DNA from: Vibrio ostreae
Lineage (GTDB): Bacteria > Pseudomonadota > Gammaproteobacteria > Enterobacterales > Vibrionaceae
Assembly (NCBI RefSeq): GCF_019226825.1
Contig: NZ_CP076643.1
Coordinates: 1,798,001-1,862,000 of the forward strand
Length of the DNA stretch: 64,000 bases
Direction of reading: 5' to 3'
Each line of letters starts with the position of its first letter. Positions within the stretch are counted from its first letter, which is position 1. This document shows positions 42,666 to 53,048 of the stretch, one piece after another. The notes under the pieces are model-generated. The model was given only the letters and a program-made list of their open reading frames with translations. It had not been told where the DNA came from and did not search any database. The position numbers were made by a program, and so were the translations under genes.

Positions 42666-43442
42666 CTATTTCAGGTGATCCCAGGAGATATTGGAGACAA
42701 TCCGGCAACTGTTGCATTTGAAGTGAAAAATATCATGCAGCGGCTCTGCAAGCAGCCATTCCCCGCCGCATTTCGGGCACGGCCTGGCCTTTTCGTCAGC
42801 CAGACTGCTGCCGCCGACCCGGTACTGGTAATAGTAAGTCGGCACCTTGGTCAGGTACTCAATCCGGCCGCGCAGATCCCAGCCACGGCGGAACAGATCG
42901 CTGTCGGCGTCGCAGATTTCATGCAGCGCAGCGAACTCCGCCTTGCAGCCGCCCGCCATCTGGATTTCATCACACGCCTGCCACTCGGTCTGCCATTTGA
43001 TCACCGCTTTGTGGTCACCGTTCAGGGTTGGTTCATTGCGATAAAGCGGGATCGGCAGCAGACTCTCGCCGCTGCGCAGCGGTGAACAGGTATGCACGTA
43101 AGTGGTATACAGCACCTGCCAGCCCGGCGTTTCCTCTTCGGCTGCCTGCTCTGAATTGATGTCCCGCCCCAGCAGGCGCACTTTCGGAGCCAGCAGGCTG
43201 GCTTGAGCCAGACGACCAATACACACCTTAACAAAATCAGAATGATTTTTCGGGTGCAGACTCTCCTGCTCCGGACACACGGCGCGGACAAAAAATTCGC
43301 CGTCTCCCAGCACTATAGGAAATTCACGCCCCAGCACCTGACCGTTGTAGCGCAGCGCGTCCATCAGACCATTCACGGCCTTATCCACGGCACTGATGGT
43401 GGTGTTATCAAAGCATTCAAACTGAAGTTCAACCACAAACAT
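42666..43442 (-). CDS. Zinc-ribbon protein of the DUF2310 family
   Basis: The 258-residue product has a mixed N-terminal domain (about residues 1-200) with no motif I can assign and a C-terminal zinc ribbon, CPKCGG...CNSCRI (about residues 222-245). The Zn-ribbon DUF2310 family is predicted to bind nucleic acid, and its function is unknown. It lies 3 bp downstream of syd on the same strand, so the two are probably co-transcribed, an association worth noting. Confidence 0.75.
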   Translation of the reverse strand: MFVVELQFECFDNTTISAVDKAVNGLMDALRYNGQVLGREFPIVLGDGEFFVRAVCPEQESLHPKNHSDFVKVCIGRLAQASLLAPKVRLLGRDINSEQAAEEETPGWQVLYTTYVHTCSPLRSGESLLPIPLYRNEPTLNGDHKAVIKWQTEWQACDEIQMAGGCKAEFAALHEICDADSDLFRRGWDLRGRIEYLTKVPTYYYQYRVGGSSLADEKARPCPKCGGEWLLAEPLHDIFHFKCNSCRIVSNISWDHLK

Positions 43443-43445
43443 AAC

Positions 43446-43991
43446 TTATACCGCCGGCTCTAACTGGGTTAAAAACTCGGCCACATCACAGCTCAATACC
43501 TGGCGTTTATCCGTGCCCAGCGTTTCCCGAATCACCTGGCCGGTCAGATTACAGATAGAGATCACGTCCATCTCGTCCTCTGTGGTCGCGATAAACACAG
43601 TTGGTTTTTGTTTCAGACGACGCTGCATCACCAGATGCCCCAGGATATTCTCCTGCAGACGGGCGAAATCTTCATCGCTCCACACCTGAAGCAGAGTCAG
43701 CGCTTCACCGCGCCAGGTTGCCGGCATATCAGCGGCAAACTGAGAACCGTAAAAATGGCCAATATCTTCATGTAAGGTCAGTTCCATACCACGCTCGACA
43801 TTCGCCAGATCCACCGGCGTCTCACGCTCGACCGGTTGCCACTCGACACCATCGGCCAAAGTGCGCACCACACACTGAGAAGCCAGACCAAGCAGCTCCT
43901 CGTTGTAGGGCAGACTCTGGTGCTTATGCTGCACTGCATCAAGATAGCGTTGACTGAATGAGAATAAAGCCCGGGCCACGGAATGTGCCAT
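43446..43991 (-). CDS. syd: SecY-interacting protein Syd
   Basis: Peripheral cytoplasmic protein that binds SecY and can act as a check on translocon assembly. Start ATG 43991 ([16 protein letters not shown]), with GGAG 7 bases upstream, gives 181 residues, the length of E. coli Syd. The longer frame adds 15 unmatched residues. Conserved blocks are [19 protein letters not shown] and [24 protein letters not shown]. It is divergent from queF, as in E. coli. Confidence 0.94.
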   Translation of the reverse strand: MAHSVARALFSFSQRYLDAVQHKHQSLPYNEELLGLASQCVVRTLADGVEWQPVERETPVDLANVERGMELTLHEDIGHFYGSQFAADMPATWRGEALTLLQVWSDEDFARLQENILGHLVMQRRLKQKPTVFIATTEDEMDVISICNLTGQVIRETLGTDKRQVLSCDVAEFLTQLEPAV

Positions 43992-44088
43992 GAAGTTCTC
44001 CATTGTTGAGTTAGTCGCGCCTGCCAGATGACACACGCGGCGGTATTGCGTAGAATTCCGGTTATTCTAATCGAATTGACTGTAAAGT

Positions 44089-44934
44089 ATGAGCAAATAT
44101 TCTGACGCAAAAGAACTGGCGGGTTTAACCCTGGGTAAAACCACCGAATACGCCAATCAGTACGACCCGTCTCTTTTGCAACCAGTGCCGCGTAGCCTGA
44201 ACCGAGACGACCTTAACCTCGGCGATACGCTGCCGTTTCAGGGCTGTGACATCTGGACCTTGTATGAACTCTCGTGGCTGAATGACAACGGCCTGCCTCA
44301 GGTTGCGATCGGCGAAGTTGCCATTCCGGCCACCAGCGCCAATCTGATCGAGTCCAAGTCATTCAAGCTTTACCTGAACAGTTTCAACCAGACCCGTTTC
44401 GCCGACTGGCATAGTGTGCAGCAGTGCCTGGTCAAAGATCTCTCCGCCTGTGCCGGCGAAAGCGTCACGGTAGATGTCAAACCGCTCAGCGCCTACACCG
44501 CGCAGCCAATTGTCACCATGCAGGGCGAATGTATCGACGAGCAGGACATCGCGATCACCCGCTACGATTTTGACGCTAGCCTGCTCAATGGTGCCAGCAG
44601 CGATGAGATTGTTGAGGAGACCCTGCACAGCCACCTGCTCAAGTCCAACTGCCTGATCACCAACCAGCCGGACTGGGGCAGCGTCGAAATCGCTTACCGC
44701 GGGCCAAAAATCGACCGCGAAGCTCTGCTGCGTTACATCGTCTCATTCCGTGAACACAACGAGTTTCACGAGCAGTGTGTCGAGCGTATTTTCACCGACA
44801 TCACCCGTTACTGTAAGCCGGAGTCACTGACGGTACAGGCGCGTTATACCCGCCGTGGCGGACTGGATATCAACCCATTCCGTTCCACGCAGCAGGCCGC
44901 ACCTGCGCACAACCAACGTATGGCTCGTCAATAA
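44089..44934 (+). CDS. queF: NADPH-dependent 7-cyano-7-deazaguanine reductase QueF
   Basis: Reduces preQ0 to preQ1 in queuosine synthesis for tRNAs with GUN anticodons, which include the four tRNA-Tyr genes of this window. The 281-residue product is the long, two-domain QueF form (E. coli 282). It has the NADPH/substrate motif [17 protein letters not shown] near residue 88 and the active cysteine Cys188 in [15 protein letters not shown]. The downstream gene starts 16 bp later. Confidence 0.97.
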   Translation: MSKYSDAKELAGLTLGKTTEYANQYDPSLLQPVPRSLNRDDLNLGDTLPFQGCDIWTLYELSWLNDNGLPQVAIGEVAIPATSANLIESKSFKLYLNSFNQTRFADWHSVQQCLVKDLSACAGESVTVDVKPLSAYTAQPIVTMQGECIDEQDIAITRYDFDASLLNGASSDEIVEETLHSHLLKSNCLITNQPDWGSVEIAYRGPKIDREALLRYIVSFREHNEFHEQCVERIFTDITRYCKPESLTVQARYTRRGGLDINPFRSTQQAAPAHNQRMARQ

Positions 44935-44950
44935 AAGGATTTCGGACAGC

Positions 44951-47218
44951 ATGACTCGTTTTCGCTGGCAGCACTGGCTGGGGCTAACCCTGCTCTGTTT
45001 TGCAACCTGGTCTCAGGCAACCATTTACTCGTCTCCGACACTGAATGAAGCAAACGGCCTGGTGGAGATCTCTCCCAAGCAGGCCAAAGCACTCGCGACC
45101 GACTATCTCACCCAGCGAAAACTGGCTGATAAAGTGGAAAAAACACCGTCCACTATCAGCCGCGACGAGACCGACAGCCGGGTGCGTACACCCGGCAGTA
45201 CTATCGATGCGATGAAAATCATTGCCAAAGCGCAGTACCAGCTTGGTTTTCCGCACATGGCATTCCAGGTCCTGGAGGAAGCACGTCAGCTGGCCCAGCA
45301 GTATCAGCTGGCCTATCTCGAGCTCGACGTCGACACCCTGCTGGTACGTCTGCAATGGATGGATGACGGCGATGCTTCTGCTGCGCGGGAAAAACTGCGT
45401 GACATCGCCAAACGCTACGAAGCGCTGGAAAATTCCGATCAACTCGCCAAGGGCATCAATTACAAGATGACCATGCTGCGTGCGGAAATCGCCTCACGCG
45501 CCAACGATGTTGAGCTGGCTGACCGTCTGTTTGCCGAAGCCAAGCCGTATATTGACAGCCTTCCGTCGCCGCAACAACAAATCGAATATCATCTTGAAGT
45601 GGGCCAGCATTACCTGACTCACGAGCGCTACAATCTGGCCCTGTCTGAATTACTGATGTCGTACTGGAGTGCGATTGAAGATAACGACGGTGCCCTGTTG
45701 GCGAAAACCAACACCTTATTGGCCCAGCTGTTCTATGAACGCCGCGTGCTGGATAAAACGCTGGTTCATCTGTCCCAGGCGGCTGATTTTTACGACAACT
45801 ACGACAAATCGCCGACTCTGGCTGCGGTACTGAAACGTATGGGCGACGTCTACTTCCTGCAAGGCAAATATAACCTCGCTCTGGTGCATTACTTTAACGT
45901 CATCGACCATGAGAGCGGTGACAACAATCTGCACAGCGTGATAGAAGTGCGCCTCAGTCTGGCTGCCACTTACCTGCAACTATTCAACTATCCGCTCGCC
46001 GAGCAGTATCTGGTGCGAGCGGAAGATATGCTCAGCTACACCGATATTCCGCTGCTTAAAGGCCGGGCTGCATTGCTCAAAGCCGGCCTGGCTTACCATC
46101 AACAGCAGAGCAGCAAGGTGATTGAACAGGCTCAGCAGGCGCTGTCTATCAGCCATGATGTCGGCGATCTGGCGATGGAAGAGCAGGCTTATCACCTGCT
46201 GTCACTGGGTTATGAACAACGTGGCGACTATGCCAACGCATTAAGCAGCGTCAAACACAGCAACTCAATCGCCAAGATCCGCCAGGAAAAGCTCAATCAA
46301 ATCAGTGAAGATGCTTTCCGCCAGCAGAAAGAGTTTGTCGAGCAGACACTGCATCTGGTCGGCCAGGAAAAAGAGCTGCAGGATACCAAGCGCGAATACA
46401 GTAAATTCCAGAAAATCGCCTTTGCCCTGTTTATTGCCAGCGCAGTGTTTTTCCTGATTGTGCTGCGCCGCGGCTACCTGCTGCAACGCCAGAAAGAAGA
46501 GATTGCCGAGCTCAATACCAACCTGTATACCCACTCGCGCTCACGACTGCACAATCTGCGTATGCTCAACTCCAAACTGTTATCAACGCTGGAAAAAAGC
46601 AGCCAGAGCTATGAACAGTGGCATATCAGCGAGCTGATTCATGAACCGCTCAACGACCGCTTACGGTTCGCCATGATTGATGTGCCTTTCCTGCGTAATA
46701 TGTACCTGCAGCACGGCTACAGTGCCGGACTTGAGCTCGAGCACGCCTTTGGCGAGTTTATTAAATCCAAGCTGGGCGAAGACGCGCGCTTGTACCACTT
46801 CTCTGATGCCAACCTGCTCTACATCGAACCGTGCAGCGACCGCGATCAACCACCGGAAGTACTGTGCAATAAGGTCCAGGACTGGATGCAGGAGTTTCAG
46901 CCGGAGAGGCCGCTCAACCGTACCATCCGGATGGGCATTGCCGATTATCCTTTCCTGCCGCGCGCTTATACCGCGATTAATGATAAAGAGTTACTCGATA
47001 TTTTGCTGATGGCCGCCAGCGTAGCGCGTGAGCTGAGTATTCGCGAAAACAGCAGCCACTGGGTCTATCTGCGTGCGATTGATAACGCGCCAGCGGCCAG
47101 TTTTGCCTCAAACGATATTCGTAAATCATGCAAGCACGCCATCAACCAAGGGCTGATCAAAGTCCATTCTTCGTTCAAAAATGAGGAAATCATCAAAAAA
47201 CTTTTAAAAGATGGGTAA
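44951..47218 (+). CDS. Membrane TPR-repeat protein with a degenerate GGDEF-like domain
   Basis: Start ATG 44951 (MTRFRWQHWLGLTLLCF), not the longer frame that begins inside queF. The 755-residue product has a signal peptide (cut near SQA, about residue 25). A periplasmic helical region of TPR-like repeats covers about residues 75-440, and a coiled stretch follows (about 440-485). One membrane helix (about 489-510) precedes a cytoplasmic domain shaped like GGDEF (RFAMIDVPFLRNMYLQHG corresponds to the metal-binding strand). The active-site turn reads SDANL (618-622), so no cyclase activity is expected. It is likely a sensor or GTP/c-di-GMP-binding scaffold. A GGDEF protein gene follows. Confidence 0.8.
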   Translation: MTRFRWQHWLGLTLLCFATWSQATIYSSPTLNEANGLVEISPKQAKALATDYLTQRKLADKVEKTPSTISRDETDSRVRTPGSTIDAMKIIAKAQYQLGFPHMAFQVLEEARQLAQQYQLAYLELDVDTLLVRLQWMDDGDASAAREKLRDIAKRYEALENSDQLAKGINYKMTMLRAEIASRANDVELADRLFAEAKPYIDSLPSPQQQIEYHLEVGQHYLTHERYNLALSELLMSYWSAIEDNDGALLAKTNTLLAQLFYERRVLDKTLVHLSQAADFYDNYDKSPTLAAVLKRMGDVYFLQGKYNLALVHYFNVIDHESGDNNLHSVIEVRLSLAATYLQLFNYPLAEQYLVRAEDMLSYTDIPLLKGRAALLKAGLAYHQQQSSKVIEQAQQALSISHDVGDLAMEEQAYHLLSLGYEQRGDYANALSSVKHSNSIAKIRQEKLNQISEDAFRQQKEFVEQTLHLVGQEKELQDTKREYSKFQKIAFALFIASAVFFLIVLRRGYLLQRQKEEIAELNTNLYTHSRSRLHNLRMLNSKLLSTLEKSSQSYEQWHISELIHEPLNDRLRFAMIDVPFLRNMYLQHGYSAGLELEHAFGEFIKSKLGEDARLYHFSDANLLYIEPCSDRDQPPEVLCNKVQDWMQEFQPERPLNRTIRMGIADYPFLPRAYTAINDKELLDILLMAASVARELSIRENSSHWVYLRAIDNAPAASFASNDIRKSCKHAINQGLIKVHSSFKNEEIIKKLLKDG

Positions 47219-47327
47219 AAGCTACGCGGTTAAGGCACTGAATTCGTGACGAATTCAAAATATTTGCTATTATCGACAAATCAGTAAATAGGATCATACT
47301 GATCCCCTTTTTATTAGTTTGTTGTCG

Positions 47328-48893
47328 ATGGGCATTCTTGAACAAGATATCCAAAATCAGTTAGACCAATTGCGTAGTAAATTGGAACAAACACGTTTGA
47401 CACATCGGGATACTTCGTTCAAATTTAACCGAGAACAAAAAGTCCTGAAGCGCATCGTCGCATCGTTAAGTCAGGCTTGTCAGGGCGAGAATATCCAGTT
47501 AAACGGGTACCTTTCTGAGCTGCGTCAAGCCATCGAACAACAAACCGATATAAGCTCAATCATACCCCGACTGGCCGTACTGGAGCGCATGTTGAAGCAA
47601 CAAACGTTGAACATGGATAAACAGAGTCACCACCTTGATGCTCAGATCAAAAGCAGTGGTGAAATTCTGTTACGCGTTCCCGGTCTGCCGGCAAAAATCA
47701 AACGTGACCTGCGTGATCTGCTCAGTTTTTCCGCCGCTCAGCCCCCCTCCAAAGTGGAACAGGCGATGCGACTGCTGGCGCTGTACGAACGCTCCGTCAA
47801 GATCATCTCCGCGAACCCGCAAGCATTGAATGCTGATTTGGCTGGCGGAGCTGACCAAGAGCTGTTGGCAAGTTTGAGTGAGGAACTGCAAAACCTGATC
47901 ACCGAACTCGACTTCGACGGCGAATATGGTGACCTGCTGACCGACATCCGTGCCAAGCTGCTAAGCGGGGTGACCACCCAGTCGCTGCTGGAACTGACCA
48001 TGGACGTACTCAAACTGGTCATCGCCGGCACCCACGCGGAACGTAAAGGCTCCGAGAAGTTTCTTGACCAAGTCAACACCTCCCTGTGTAACAACATCAA
48101 AAGCGTCAATCAGAACCTCGAGCAAAGCCAGAGCTACCAGGTGCACCGCGCGGAAATGCACGTGGAACTCAGCTCCCTGGTCGGACGCAGTCAAAGCACC
48201 CTGAAAGAAGGCACCGAACTGGCAGCCACCAAAGCCAGACTGGGGCCTATGCTGGATGAACTGGCTTCATTATCAGAACGTCTGACCCATGCCGAACAGC
48301 GTGAACAGGTTCTGATTGAACGCATGCAGTACACCCGCAGCCAGATGGAAGCGCTGTACGAAATGACTCAGGATTATCGCCGCCGCCTTGATGATCAGGC
48401 CCGGCGTATGCAGCAGGATACCCTGACCAACGTCTATAACCGCAGTGCATTCAATGACCGGCTGGAACACGAATACCATCGTTGGATTCGTACCCAGAAC
48501 AACCTGCGTCTGGTGATGCTGGACATTGATAAATTCAAAGCGATTAATGATAGTTTCGGCTTTATGGCCGGTGATAAAGCACTGCGTATTATCGCCCGCA
48601 CTATCAGCAAAGAAGTCAACGAGACCGCGACCGTGGCAAGATTTTCCGGCGAAGAGTTTGTTATCCTGCTACCTGACCACAGTGATAATGACAGCTACCA
48701 AATCATTCAGCAGATTCAGCGCAATGTATCCAAACTGCCGTTTAAATTCCGCGATAAAAGCATCACCATTACCCTGACCGCGGCCAGTACCTGTTTTAAA
48801 GAATCGGACACGCCGGAAATCGTACTCGAACGCGCCTATCGAGCGATGAGCGATGCGAAGAAATACGGCCCGAATCAGATAGCCTGGAAGTAA
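47328..48893 (+). CDS. Soluble GGDEF-domain protein (probable diguanylate cyclase, SGEEF variant)
   Basis: The 521-residue product from ATG 47328 has no membrane segment. It has a coiled-coil N-terminus (about residues 5-45), a helical regulatory domain (about 60-260), another coiled coil (about 265-355) and a GGDEF domain (about 360-520). The A-site reads SGEEF (440-444) instead of GG(D/E)EF, with NVYNRSAFND and MLDIDKFKAINDSFGF intact. The catalytic glutamates are present, so activity is plausible. The RxxD inhibitory site is absent (NETA at that place). A TTG at 47319 is an alternative start. Confidence 0.85.
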   Translation: MGILEQDIQNQLDQLRSKLEQTRLTHRDTSFKFNREQKVLKRIVASLSQACQGENIQLNGYLSELRQAIEQQTDISSIIPRLAVLERMLKQQTLNMDKQSHHLDAQIKSSGEILLRVPGLPAKIKRDLRDLLSFSAAQPPSKVEQAMRLLALYERSVKIISANPQALNADLAGGADQELLASLSEELQNLITELDFDGEYGDLLTDIRAKLLSGVTTQSLLELTMDVLKLVIAGTHAERKGSEKFLDQVNTSLCNNIKSVNQNLEQSQSYQVHRAEMHVELSSLVGRSQSTLKEGTELAATKARLGPMLDELASLSERLTHAEQREQVLIERMQYTRSQMEALYEMTQDYRRRLDDQARRMQQDTLTNVYNRSAFNDRLEHEYHRWIRTQNNLRLVMLDIDKFKAINDSFGFMAGDKALRIIARTISKEVNETATVARFSGEEFVILLPDHSDNDSYQIIQQIQRNVSKLPFKFRDKSITITLTAASTCFKESDTPEIVLERAYRAMSDAKKYGPNQIAWK

Positions 48894-49205
48894 AGCAGCG
48901 CCGTTCTCCAACCACATTCCCCATCATCAATACGGCCACTTTTTGTACAACTCCACACGATTTTAGTGACCGCCTTCACATCTGCTGCGGCATAATATTT
49001 CCCAAAACTGTAGATCCGAACAAGATTGAAAGCGTAATATCAATTAGTTAAGTTATTAACTGCGGCTCAGTTTTCCCCATAACCAAAGTCACAATAAAAT
49101 GCGCCGTCAGTGTTCCCATCCGGTGTAACGAGCAAAGTAATCACTACGCATTCCAACCCGCTCGCCAGGTGGACTCTCATTAACCTCTCAGCAAAGGAGG
49201 TCAGC
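48894..49205. other. Intergenic region upstream of ppnN
   Basis: 312 bp. It contains the dyad AGTTAA-GTTA-TTAACT (49046-49061) in an AT-rich stretch that probably holds the ppnN promoter. An unusually complete Shine-Dalgarno AAAGGAGGT lies at 49192-49200, 5 bases before the ppnN ATG. I see no terminator for the GGDEF gene. Confidence 0.5.
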
Positions 49206-50567
49206 ATGATCACCCAAGTCAGCCCTGCGGGCAGTATGGATCTGTTGTCGCAACTTGAAGTAGAACGACTCAAAAAAACCGCGTCGAGCGGCGACCTGTA
49301 CCAGCTCTACCGCAACTGTACCCTGGCGGTACTCAACTCAGGCAGCCACACCGACAACTCGAAAGAGCTGCTGGATAAATACAGCAATTTCGACGTCAAC
49401 GTCCTGCGCCGCGAGCGCGGGATTAAACTGGAACTGACCAACCCGCCTGAGCACGCGTTCGTCGATGGACACATCATCAAAGGGATTCAGGAACACCTGT
49501 TTTCAGTGCTGCGCGATATCGTGTATGTCAATATGCACCTCGCCGACAGCCAGCGCCTCAACCTGACCAATTCGACCCATATCACCAACCTGGTGTTTGG
49601 GATCCTGCGTAATGCCGGTACTCTGATCCCGGGTATCATTCCCAATCTGGTGGTGTGCTGGGGCGGACATTCAATTAACGCGACCGAGTATCAGTACACC
49701 CGTGAAGTCGGTAATGAACTCGGCCTGCGCGAATTAAACATCTGTACCGGTTGTGGTCCGGGTGCCATGGAAGGGCCGATGAAAGGTGCTGCAATTGGCC
49801 ATGCCAAACAGCGCTACCAGGAAAAGCGCTATCTTGGCCTGACCGAGCCTTCAATCATCGCCGCCGAGCCGCCAAACCCGATTGTCAATGAACTGGTGAT
49901 CATGCCGGACATTGAGAAACGTCTTGAAGCCTTTGTACGTCTGGCGCACGGCATCATCATCTTCCCGGGCGGCCCGGGTACAGCTGAAGAACTGCTGTAT
50001 ATCCTTGGCATCATGATGCATCCGGAAAACACTCATCAGCCGATGCCTATCGTGCTGACCGGTCCGAAAGAGAGTGAAGAGTATTTCCGTTCGATTGATG
50101 AGTTTATTGCCGAAACTCTCGGTGATGACGCGCGTAAACACTACCGCATCGTGATCGACGATCCGGCTGAAGCGGCGCGCATTATGCGCAATGCGATGCC
50201 GACCGTGCGCCAGCACCGCAAAGATCACGAAGATGCCTACAGCTTTAACTGGTCGTTGAAAATCGAGCCGGAGTTCCAGTTACCGTTTGAGCCCAATCAC
50301 GACAACATGGCCAACCTGGATCTGCACCTCGATCAGGCACCGGAAGTGCTGGCCGCCAATCTGCGCCGCGCTTTCTCCGGCATTGTGGCCGGTAACGTCA
50401 AAGCGGAGGGAATTCGTGAAATCGAGCAGCATGGACCGTTTGAAATCCACGGCGACCCGATATTAATGAAGAAAATGGACAAACTGCTGAAAGATTTCGT
50501 GGCTCAGAACCGGATGAAACTCCCCGGCGGCAGTGCCTACGAGCCTTGTTACCGCATTGTCTCTTAA
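49206..50567 (+). CDS. ppnN: Pyrimidine/purine nucleotide 5'-monophosphate nucleosidase PpnN
   Basis: LOG-family enzyme that cleaves the base from nucleotide monophosphates. In E. coli it is activated by (p)ppGpp. The start at 49206 ([22 protein letters not shown]) has a near-perfect ribosome-binding site; the 32 upstream in-frame codons are not homologous. The 453-residue product has the LOG motif [15 protein letters not shown] and [17 protein letters not shown]. Length matches E. coli PpnN (454). Confidence 0.95.
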   Translation: MITQVSPAGSMDLLSQLEVERLKKTASSGDLYQLYRNCTLAVLNSGSHTDNSKELLDKYSNFDVNVLRRERGIKLELTNPPEHAFVDGHIIKGIQEHLFSVLRDIVYVNMHLADSQRLNLTNSTHITNLVFGILRNAGTLIPGIIPNLVVCWGGHSINATEYQYTREVGNELGLRELNICTGCGPGAMEGPMKGAAIGHAKQRYQEKRYLGLTEPSIIAAEPPNPIVNELVIMPDIEKRLEAFVRLAHGIIIFPGGPGTAEELLYILGIMMHPENTHQPMPIVLTGPKESEEYFRSIDEFIAETLGDDARKHYRIVIDDPAEAARIMRNAMPTVRQHRKDHEDAYSFNWSLKIEPEFQLPFEPNHDNMANLDLHLDQAPEVLAANLRRAFSGIVAGNVKAEGIREIEQHGPFEIHGDPILMKKMDKLLKDFVAQNRMKLPGGSAYEPCYRIVS

Positions 50568-50688
50568 AGCACTGGCTACCCGCCCGTGCGGGTAGCAATC
50601 TCGAACAAACTCATTACAATAAGGGCCTTATCGCCCTTATTTTTTATCTTGTCCCACGCCGGGCAGACAACCCAGGTAATCAACCCTT

Positions 50689-51480
50689 ATGTCTCTTCAT
50701 CTTGTCATCATCGATGCGTTAAATCTGATCCGCCGCGTCCACTCCGTACAACCCGATGAAAGTGACATTGCCCGTACTATCGACACCACGACCCGCACCC
50801 TGCAGCGCATCATTAATGAAGCGCAGCCGACCCACATTATCGCGGTGTTTGATCACCACTTACAACACCGCGGCTGGCGGGCAGAGATCCTGCCGGAGTA
50901 CAAAGCCAACCGTAAACCAATGCCGGAGCCTCTGGCACAAGGGCTGGACGCGATTCAGCAAGCCTGGTGGCAACTGGGCATCGATTCGCTGCTCTCTGAC
51001 GGTGACGAAGCGGACGACCTGGTCGCGACGCTGGCGGTTAAAGTGGCCTCGCATCAGGAAAAAGTCACCATCATCTCCACCGACAAAGGCTATTGCCAGT
51101 TACTGTCACCGACGCTGCAGATCCGGGATTATTTCCAGCACCGCTGGCTGGATGCACCGTTTATCGCCAAAGAATTTGGCGTCAAACCCGAGCAACTGGC
51201 CGACTATTGGGGACTGGCGGGTGTCAGCTCAAGCCAGGTACCGGGCGTCCTGGGCGTCGGTCCGAAAGCCGCCAAAGAGATCCTGACCCAGTTTGCTGAT
51301 ATAGAAAGTGCCTACGCCAGTGAAGAACTGGCACCGAAGTACCGCAAAAAGCTCGACCAGCACATCGAACTGGCCCGGGTATGTAAACAGGTCGCCGGGC
51401 TCAAAACCGACATCGAACTGGGTTTTAATCTGCAGGACATCCGCTACGTTGTGCCGGGTAGTGAAGAATCTCAGAGCTAA
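50689..51480 (+). CDS. xni: Flap endonuclease Xni (ExoIX)
   Basis: 5'-nuclease-family protein related to the 5'-exonuclease domain of DNA polymerase I. The 263-residue product has LVIIDALNLIRRVH, AVFDHHLQHRGWRAEILPEYKANR, the acidic cluster SDGDEADDLVATLA, the STDKGYCQLL region and a helix-hairpin-helix segment GVLGVGPKAAKEIL. It lacks some acidic residues of the full polymerase-I type, as Xni proteins do. Terminator downstream. Confidence 0.93.
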   Translation: MSLHLVIIDALNLIRRVHSVQPDESDIARTIDTTTRTLQRIINEAQPTHIIAVFDHHLQHRGWRAEILPEYKANRKPMPEPLAQGLDAIQQAWWQLGIDSLLSDGDEADDLVATLAVKVASHQEKVTIISTDKGYCQLLSPTLQIRDYFQHRWLDAPFIAKEFGVKPEQLADYWGLAGVSSSQVPGVLGVGPKAAKEILTQFADIESAYASEELAPKYRKKLDQHIELARVCKQVAGLKTDIELGFNLQDIRYVVPGSEESQS

Positions 51481-51505
51481 AGCATCGCGCATAAGATCAG
51501 CCGAT

Positions 51506-51532
51506 AAAAAACGCTCCCCGGGGAGCGTTTTT
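51506..51532. terminator. Bidirectional terminator between xni and rlmM
   Basis: AAAAAACGCTCCCC-GGGGAGCGTTTTT, a near-perfect palindrome between convergent genes. Confidence 0.92.
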
Positions 51533-51558
51533 AGTCTGAGCAGCGAGCGATGAATGGA

Positions 51559-52650
51559 TTAATACGGCGAAATCGTTTTCAGCACCTGAACATGCACCGT
51601 GATCTCTTCCCGGTCATGATAAAGATGTTTCGCCTGCAGGCGGAATTTCACCTCGTTATCACGCAGGAACAGCTTGAGGTTCTCAATATCTTCCAGCACC
51701 TCATCATAGCGCCCCTTCATCGGCAGCTTGAGGTTGAAAATCGCTTCTTTGGCCAATCCTCGGATCAGCCACTCGCCCATCAACTGTGCAACGCGTGACG
51801 GCTTTTCGATCATGTCACACACCAGCCAGGTAACGTTTTTACGCGGCGGTTCGAACTTAAAGCCATCCACCATGTGATGAGTCACCTGACCGGTTTCCAT
51901 CAGACTGTCTGCCATCATGCCGTTATCAATCGCATGCACGAACATCGAACGCTTCACCAATTGGTAGGTCCAGCCACCCGGACAAGCACCGAGGTCAACC
52001 GCCCACATCCCAGAGGCCAGACGGGTCTCCCATTCTTCACGCGGAATAAAGACGTGAAACGCCTCTTCCAGCTTGAGGGTGGAACGGCTCGGAGCATCCG
52101 CCGGGAATTTCAGGCGCGGAATGCCCATAAAGAACTGCGAGTTGTTCGAGCTGTAAGAGAAACCGGCATAGCAATGGCCAGGCGCCACAAAACAGACATG
52201 CAGCACCGGCTTTTTCGGATGCTCTTTTGCCATCAGTAAGCCTTTGCCACGTAACGCCTGACGCAGCGGAACCGTAAACTTGCGGCAGAACTTGAGCAGT
52301 TCTTTGGCTTCATTGGTGTCCGGCGTTTCGACACGCAGATCGCCGCAACGCGGAAAATCTTCTAACTCACCCAACCGGGACAAAATCGGTGAAATACGGT
52401 CATCTTTCGGCAGATCTTCAAACTCGGCCGCCACAGCAAACATCTGGCGGGCAAAAATCAGCGTCTGGAAATCAATCTCTTTGATCAGTTTCTGCGCATC
52501 ACCTTCCTGGTAACACTCAAACATCACGAAACCACTATTGGTTTTCATGCGCGGAAATCCATACACTTCCAGTTGCGTGGCCTTGTCCTGAATCTCGCCG
52601 GCGCACTCTTTTTCAAAGCCCGCACGGCAATAGAGCATGACTTGTTTCAC
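51559..52650 (-). CDS. rlmM: 23S rRNA 2'-O-ribose C2498 methyltransferase RlmM
   Basis: THUMP-like N-terminal domain plus a Rossmann methyltransferase domain; modifies C2498 in the peptidyl-transferase centre. The 363-residue product (E. coli 366) has the SAM motif [15 protein letters not shown] near residue 220 and [14 protein letters not shown]. It overlaps the upstream DUF423 gene by four bases (ATGA type). It is the last gene of the gcvA run. Confidence 0.95.
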   Translation of the reverse strand: MKQVMLYCRAGFEKECAGEIQDKATQLEVYGFPRMKTNSGFVMFECYQEGDAQKLIKEIDFQTLIFARQMFAVAAEFEDLPKDDRISPILSRLGELEDFPRCGDLRVETPDTNEAKELLKFCRKFTVPLRQALRGKGLLMAKEHPKKPVLHVCFVAPGHCYAGFSYSSNNSQFFMGIPRLKFPADAPSRSTLKLEEAFHVFIPREEWETRLASGMWAVDLGACPGGWTYQLVKRSMFVHAIDNGMMADSLMETGQVTHHMVDGFKFEPPRKNVTWLVCDMIEKPSRVAQLMGEWLIRGLAKEAIFNLKLPMKGRYDEVLEDIENLKLFLRDNEVKFRLQAKHLYHDREEITVHVQVLKTISPY

Positions 52651-53048
52651 TGCTTCACCTCTTTAATACTCATCGCTGCCAAGGCAAACAGTCCCCAGCC
52701 GATCATAAACAGCAGCCCGCCAAACGGTGTCACCGGACCAAACCACTTGATTCCGGTCAGTGCCAGTGCGTACAGACTGCCGCTAAAACAAAAGATGCCG
52801 ATAATAAAGCAAATCGCCGCGCGGCTAAAACAGTTTCGCGCTTTTTGTGCCAGTGGCAACTGCAACAGGATGCCGCACGCAATCAGCGCCGCCGCATGGA
52901 TGAACTGGTACTGCACGCCAGTTTGAAACACTTCCAGCAGATAAGGGCTCAGGATAGCTTTCAGACCGTGCGCCGCAAACGCCCCCAGGGCAACGGCAAT
53001 GCCTGAAAACAGACCGCCAAATGTAAGTAAATACTTACTTTGCATCAT
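52647..53048 (-). CDS. ygdD: DUF423 family membrane protein (YgdD type)
   Basis: The 133-residue product has four hydrophobic segments (about residues 5-27, 43-63, 70-92 and 97-120) and the family motif [10 protein letters not shown] near residue 22. Function is unknown. In E. coli the order gcvA-ygdD-rlmM is the same, without the hydrolase gene inserted here. It overlaps both neighbours (4 bases with rlmM, 14 with the hydrolase gene). Confidence 0.9.
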   Translation of the reverse strand: MMQSKYLLTFGGLFSGIAVALGAFAAHGLKAILSPYLLEVFQTGVQYQFIHAAALIACGILLQLPLAQKARNCFSRAAICFIIGIFCFSGSLYALALTGIKWFGPVTPFGGLLFMIGWGLFALAAMSIKEVKQ

